From the NCBI RefSeq assembly GCF_013823385.1, contig NZ_PNMA01000010.1, forward strand, positions 46,944 to 110,943: DNA of 64,000 nt, read 5' to 3'. Positions 60,633 to 64,000 of the stretch are shown one piece after another. The position numbers and the translations under genes were made by a program. Under the pieces are notes generated by a model, which saw only the letters and a program-made list of their open reading frames with translations, did no database searches and had not been told where the DNA came from. Positions within the stretch are counted from its first letter, which is position 1. Each line of letters opens with the position of its first letter. Source of the DNA: Hyphomonas sp. (GTDB taxonomy: Bacteria; Pseudomonadota; Alphaproteobacteria; Caulobacterales; Hyphomonadaceae).

Positions 60633-62102
60633 TCAGTTCTCCTTCCACCAGCTACGATTGTCGCGGTCCATGAGCATGGCCGCGGACATCGGCCCGTCCG
60701 TCCCCGCTGGATAGGTCTCGGGCGTGTATCCGCTCGCTTCCCAGGCTTCGATCAGCCCATCCACCCAGCGCCACGCCGCCTCTACTTCATCCCGCCGCAT
60801 GAACAGGGAGAGATTACCGCGCACCACATCCATCAGCAGACGCTCATAAGCGTCCGGGTAACGCAGCATGAAACTCTCCGCATAGGAAAGGTTCAAAGGC
60901 AGGGATTTAACCCGCAGCCCGCCTGGCCCCGGCTCCTTGATCTGCACATAGAGGCGCACTGCTTCATCCGGCTGCAGGCGGATCACCAGCTTGTTCACAT
61001 TCCCGAACTGTTCCCCGAACAGATTATGGGGCGCCCGCTTGAACTGGATCACGATATCGGAATGGCGCGATGACATGCGCTTGCCGGTGCGCAGATAGAA
61101 GGGCACGCCCGTCCAGCGCCAGTTGTTTATCTCAGCCTTGATTGCCACGAAGGTTTCCGTCTTGCTGCCTTCAGTGGCGGAGAGTTCCTCAACATATCCC
61201 TTCACCGGCTGGCCAGCATGGATACCCGCCGCATATTGCCCGCGCACCGTCAACCGCCGCGCATCTGCCTCTGTCACAGGCCTAAGCGCTTTGAGCACCT
61301 TTATCTTCTCGGTACGGATGTCATCATCATCAAGATCGTTGGGCGGCTCCATTGCCGTCAGGCAGAGGAGTTGCAGCAGGTGGTTCTGCACCATATCCCG
61401 CAGCGCGCCAGAGCGATCATAATAATCCGCACGCCCCTCCAGCCCGAGATCCTCTGCGACAGTGATCTGAACATGATCGATATAGTTCTGCGACCAGAGC
61501 GGCTCGAACAGGATGTTGGCGAAACGCAGCACCATCAGGTTCTGCACTGTTTCCTTGCCCAGATAGTGATCGATCCGGAACACCTGCCGCTCAGCAAAGA
61601 CTTCCGCCACACCATCATTAATCGCCTGCGCGGAAGCAAGGTCAGTGCCGATCGGCTTCTCAAGCACGACCCGCGAGAAGCCCCCCGACAGATCGACCGC
61701 GCCGAGCGCGCGGCAGATGTCGACATAGAGATGCGGGGACGTTGCAAGATAGAATATCCGTGGGCGGTCTTCCTCGGATGTCAGCTTGCTCTTCAGACCC
61801 TCCCAGTCGCCTTCCGGGTTCGTGGCGTCAATCGTGACATAGTGCAGGATTTTCTCGAACTCGTCCCAGGCCGCCGCGTCCCAGGACTTGCCCGACGCCT
61901 TTTCACAGGCTTCGCGCGCCACGGCCCGGTAAGCCGCAATATCCATTTCCGACCGCGCCGTTCCGACGATGGTAGAGTTTTCCGGGATCTGCCCGTCGAC
62001 CCAGCGGTGGTAGAGCGCCGGAAGGAGCTTGCGCCGCGACAGGTCGCCCGTGCCGCCGAAAATCACGATGTCGAAGGGTTCAACAGGAACAAATTTTGCC
62101 AC
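60633..62102 (-). CDS. zwf: Glucose-6-phosphate dehydrogenase
   Basis: Oxidises glucose 6-phosphate to the lactone, making NAD(P)H. Coenzyme loop FGGTGDLSRRKLLPALY, substrate site RIDHYLGKETVQNLMVLRF and EKPIGTDLASAQAIND are present. 489 residues. The start is GTG with GAGGAA 10 bases upstream. First gene of the Entner-Doudoroff operon, with a strong promoter at 62158-62187. Confidence 0.97.
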   Translation of the reverse strand: MAKFVPVEPFDIVIFGGTGDLSRRKLLPALYHRWVDGQIPENSTIVGTARSEMDIAAYRAVAREACEKASGKSWDAAAWDEFEKILHYVTIDATNPEGDWEGLKSKLTSEEDRPRIFYLATSPHLYVDICRALGAVDLSGGFSRVVLEKPIGTDLASAQAINDGVAEVFAERQVFRIDHYLGKETVQNLMVLRFANILFEPLWSQNYIDHVQITVAEDLGLEGRADYYDRSGALRDMVQNHLLQLLCLTAMEPPNDLDDDDIRTEKIKVLKALRPVTEADARRLTVRGQYAAGIHAGQPVKGYVEELSATEGSKTETFVAIKAEINNWRWTGVPFYLRTGKRMSSRHSDIVIQFKRAPHNLFGEQFGNVNKLVIRLQPDEAVRLYVQIKEPGPGGLRVKSLPLNLSYAESFMLRYPDAYERLLMDVVRGNLSLFMRRDEVEAAWRWVDGLIEAWEASGYTPETYPAGTDGPMSAAMLMDRDNRSWWKEN

Positions 62103-62157
62103 CGGGGCGCTTCCTCTCTCAGATCGGCTGCCACAGGGAGCCGAGACAGTTTCAGGC

Positions 62158-62187
62158 CTTATAGGACGCTTCCGACCAAAATGACAA
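62158..62187 (-). promoter_or_regulatory. Promoter of zwf-pgl-edd-glk
   Basis: Minus strand TTGTCA (62182-62187) and TATAAG (62158-62163), each five of six to the sigma-70 consensus, are 18 bases apart. Transcription would start near 62150, about 48 bases ahead of zwf. Confidence 0.6.
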
Positions 62188-62196
62188 CGTTAGTCA
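62182..62196. promoter_or_regulatory. Operator-like imperfect palindrome on the zwf -35 element
   Basis: TGACAACGTTAGTCA resembles the LacI-family sugar operator TGACAACGTTGTCA with one extra base. It covers the -35 hexamer of the zwf promoter and the stop codon of the alpha-glucosidase gene (62194-62196). Binding there would block the promoter. No regulator gene is in the window, and the extra base weakens the match. Confidence 0.4.
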
Positions 62197-63807
62197 TGGC
62201 TCCCTGCGATCCAACGTTCCCGTCCATACCCCAAAAGGCGCCAAACGCTCCGGAACACTCATCGTTCCATCTGATGCCAGCAGAGTTCTGGTTCCTGTCA
62301 GGGGGATGCCAACCTCTTGCGGCGCATTCGACAGGTTGAAGAGGCACAGCACGCGTTCGTCCCCAAAGCTGCGCTCGATAGCCAGCAGGTCCGCAGCGAT
62401 TTCCGGAAAGCTCACTTCGCCTAGCCTGAATGCGGCCGAACTGTTGCGCAGGGCAATCACCAGCCGCGTGAACTCCAGCACCGAGAAGGGCTGGCCATAC
62501 TGCGCCGCAGCTGCCTGAAGCGCATGGCCCGCCCCCACGGGCAACCAGGGCTTCACCTCGGAGAAGCCGGCATAGCTGTTGTCGTTGATCCAGGGCATCG
62601 GTGTGCGCGCCCCATCCCGCCCGAGGGTCAGCGGCCAGTTGGCGATGGCTTCAGGATCCTGCAGATCCTCGAAGGCGATCTCCGCCTGCGTCAGGCCCAG
62701 CTCCTCCCCCTGATAAAGGATTGGATTGCCCCGGAGACAGAGCAGCAAGGCATTGGTCATCTTGGCATAGGCGGCCAGGTCGCCGCCGGGCGGGCACCAG
62801 CGGCTGATGCAGCGGGGCGCGTCATGATTGGAGAAGGCCCAGGCCGCCCATCCTTCGCTGAATGGTCCCGCCCAGTTCATCTGGGCGGCTTTCACCCGGC
62901 GCGCCGAGAGCGATTTGGCATAGAGAAAGTCGAAGCTGTAGGCAGAGCTGAGCCGCCCTTCAGCTGTGAAAGCCCGCATTTCGGGGATCGGGTCCGGCCC
63001 CGGAATTTCCGCCACCGTGTAAATGTCGCCATAGCCATCGGCGAGCTTGCGCACCCGCTCCATGAACACCGGAATATCCGGATGGGACTGGTTATGGATG
63101 TGATGCTGCAGATCAAACGGCCGGGTGATCGTTCGTCCTTCGGCTGGCCAGGGCGGATTATCGCGGAACTCTGGATCAAACATCGCGAAATTGATCGCAT
63201 CCAGCCGGAAGCCGTCTACACCCCGGTCCAACCAGAACTTTGCGACGCCCAGCAGCGCGTCCTGAACCTCCGGATTATGGACGTTCAGCTGCGGCTGGCT
63301 GGAGAGGAAGTTGTGCATGAAATACTGGCCGCGGCGCGCGTCCCACGTCCAGGCGGGGCCACCAAACACTGATTGCCAGTTATTGGGCGGCGTGCCGTCC
63401 GGCTGGGGATCGCGCCAGACAAACCAGTCTGCCTTCGCGTTCGTGCGTGAAGCGCGGCTTTCGGCAAACCAGGCATGCTCATCGGAGGTATGGGCATAGA
63501 CCTGATCGATGATGACTTTCAGGCCCAGGGAATGGGCTTTTGCGAGAAGCGCGTCGAAATCCGCCAGGGTTCCGAACACCGGATCGACATCGCAATAGTC
63601 GGACACATCATACCCGAAATCCTTCATCGGGGAGCGGAAGAAGGGCGATATCCAGACGGCCGAAACGCCAAGCGCCGCAATGTGATCGAGCCGGCGGGTA
63701 ATGCCAGGCAGGTCGCCCACCCCGTCTCCATTGGTGTCCTGATAGGAGCGGGGATAGATCTGGTAGATAACGGCGCCGCGCCACCAGGGATGTGTGTCTT
63801 GGCTCAT
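62194..63807 (-). CDS. GH13 alpha-glucosidase (oligo-1,6-glucosidase-like)
   Basis: Cytoplasmic glycosidase that frees glucose from short alpha-glucosides (maltose, isomaltose or sucrose type). TIM-barrel order is complete: DTNGDGVGDLPGI (calcium-type loop), DQVYAHTSDEHAWF, nucleophile Asp203 in VDGFRLDAINF, acid/base Glu267 in YTVAEIPG and Asp329 in FSNHDAPR, then a beta domain. 537 residues with no signal peptide. GGAGGT stands six bases before the ATG. Its glucose would feed Glk and Zwf encoded next door. The precise linkage specificity cannot be told from the sequence; aglA-type naming is avoided. Confidence 0.92.
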   Translation of the reverse strand: MSQDTHPWWRGAVIYQIYPRSYQDTNGDGVGDLPGITRRLDHIAALGVSAVWISPFFRSPMKDFGYDVSDYCDVDPVFGTLADFDALLAKAHSLGLKVIIDQVYAHTSDEHAWFAESRASRTNAKADWFVWRDPQPDGTPPNNWQSVFGGPAWTWDARRGQYFMHNFLSSQPQLNVHNPEVQDALLGVAKFWLDRGVDGFRLDAINFAMFDPEFRDNPPWPAEGRTITRPFDLQHHIHNQSHPDIPVFMERVRKLADGYGDIYTVAEIPGPDPIPEMRAFTAEGRLSSAYSFDFLYAKSLSARRVKAAQMNWAGPFSEGWAAWAFSNHDAPRCISRWCPPGGDLAAYAKMTNALLLCLRGNPILYQGEELGLTQAEIAFEDLQDPEAIANWPLTLGRDGARTPMPWINDNSYAGFSEVKPWLPVGAGHALQAAAAQYGQPFSVLEFTRLVIALRNSSAAFRLGEVSFPEIAADLLAIERSFGDERVLCLFNLSNAPQEVGIPLTGTRTLLASDGTMSVPERLAPFGVWTGTLDRREP

Positions 63808-63922
63808 GCGGACCTCCGGAACTGCGCCCTCTCAAGGTCTCGGCCGGTGCGCGCTCATTGACAAGGGGGCGCGCGCCAAATGGCGCTGGCAACCACTTCC
63901 TGAAATGTCCGGAAAAGGCGCC

Positions 63923-63998
<76 letters not shown>

Positions 63999-64000
63999 AA

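Overview
The window is a dense stretch of ordinary chromosome from an alphaproteobacterium. The gene orders are classic for the class: rpsB-tsf-pyrH-frr-uppS-cdsA-dxr-rseP-bamA-skp-lpx, nuoA to nuoN followed by birA-coaX-rnj-mce-proS-lolCD, and zwf-pgl-edd-glk. A lexA box of the alphaproteobacterial GAAC-N7-GAAC type agrees. High GC, many GTG starts, a short proline-tRNA ligase and LpxI in place of LpxH suggest the Caulobacterales/Hyphomonadaceae neighbourhood. A Hyphomonas-like organism is my best guess; no marker here proves the genus.

Layout. 1-977 is the end of a cyclopropane fatty acid synthase. 999-3983 (minus) holds pyrG, secG and tpiA. 4072-10548 (plus) is a tightly overlapping run ppiD-trpE-trpG-trpD-trpC, then lexA with its own SOS box. 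comEC (minus) overlaps the lexA tail. gltX and gltA (plus) follow, and gltA ends in an intrinsic terminator lying inside the lpxB coding region. 15533-29731 (minus) is the envelope and translation superoperon, read right to left: rpsB, tsf, pyrH, frr, uppS, cdsA, dxr, rseP, bamA, skp, lpxD, lpxA, lpxI, lpxB. 29869-36653 (minus) holds dnaE, lolD, lolC and proS. 36701-40578 (minus) holds a DUF1467 protein, methylmalonyl-CoA epimerase, ribonuclease J, type III pantothenate kinase and biotin protein ligase. 40575-56926 (minus) is the complete 14-gene complex I operon with four extra genes inserted. 57112-62102 (minus) is the Entner-Doudoroff set zwf-pgl-edd-glk. 62194-63807 (minus) is a GH13 alpha-glucosidase, and the window ends in tRNA-Trp.

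Function. The genes serve core metabolism: respiration (complex I), glucose entry through glucokinase and the Entner-Doudoroff route, tryptophan and CTP synthesis, lipid A and outer-membrane assembly (LpxDAIB, BamA, Skp, RseP, LolCD), replication (DnaE) and translation. Most minus-strand neighbours overlap by 1 or 4 bases (TGATG, ATGA, GTGA, TTGA), implying translational coupling over long transcripts.

I found no phage, insertion sequence, CRISPR array, toxin-antitoxin pair or defence island, and no gap over 300 bases lacks a gene. I see no clearly new system. The best leads are the four unexplained genes inside the nuo operon (a secreted 149-aa protein of low GC, an NTF2-like/VOC pair and a four-helix membrane protein), a Fur-box-like palindrome upstream of nuoA, an operator-like palindrome on the zwf -35 element, the gltA terminator encoded within lpxB, and the absence of fabZ between lpxD and lpxA.
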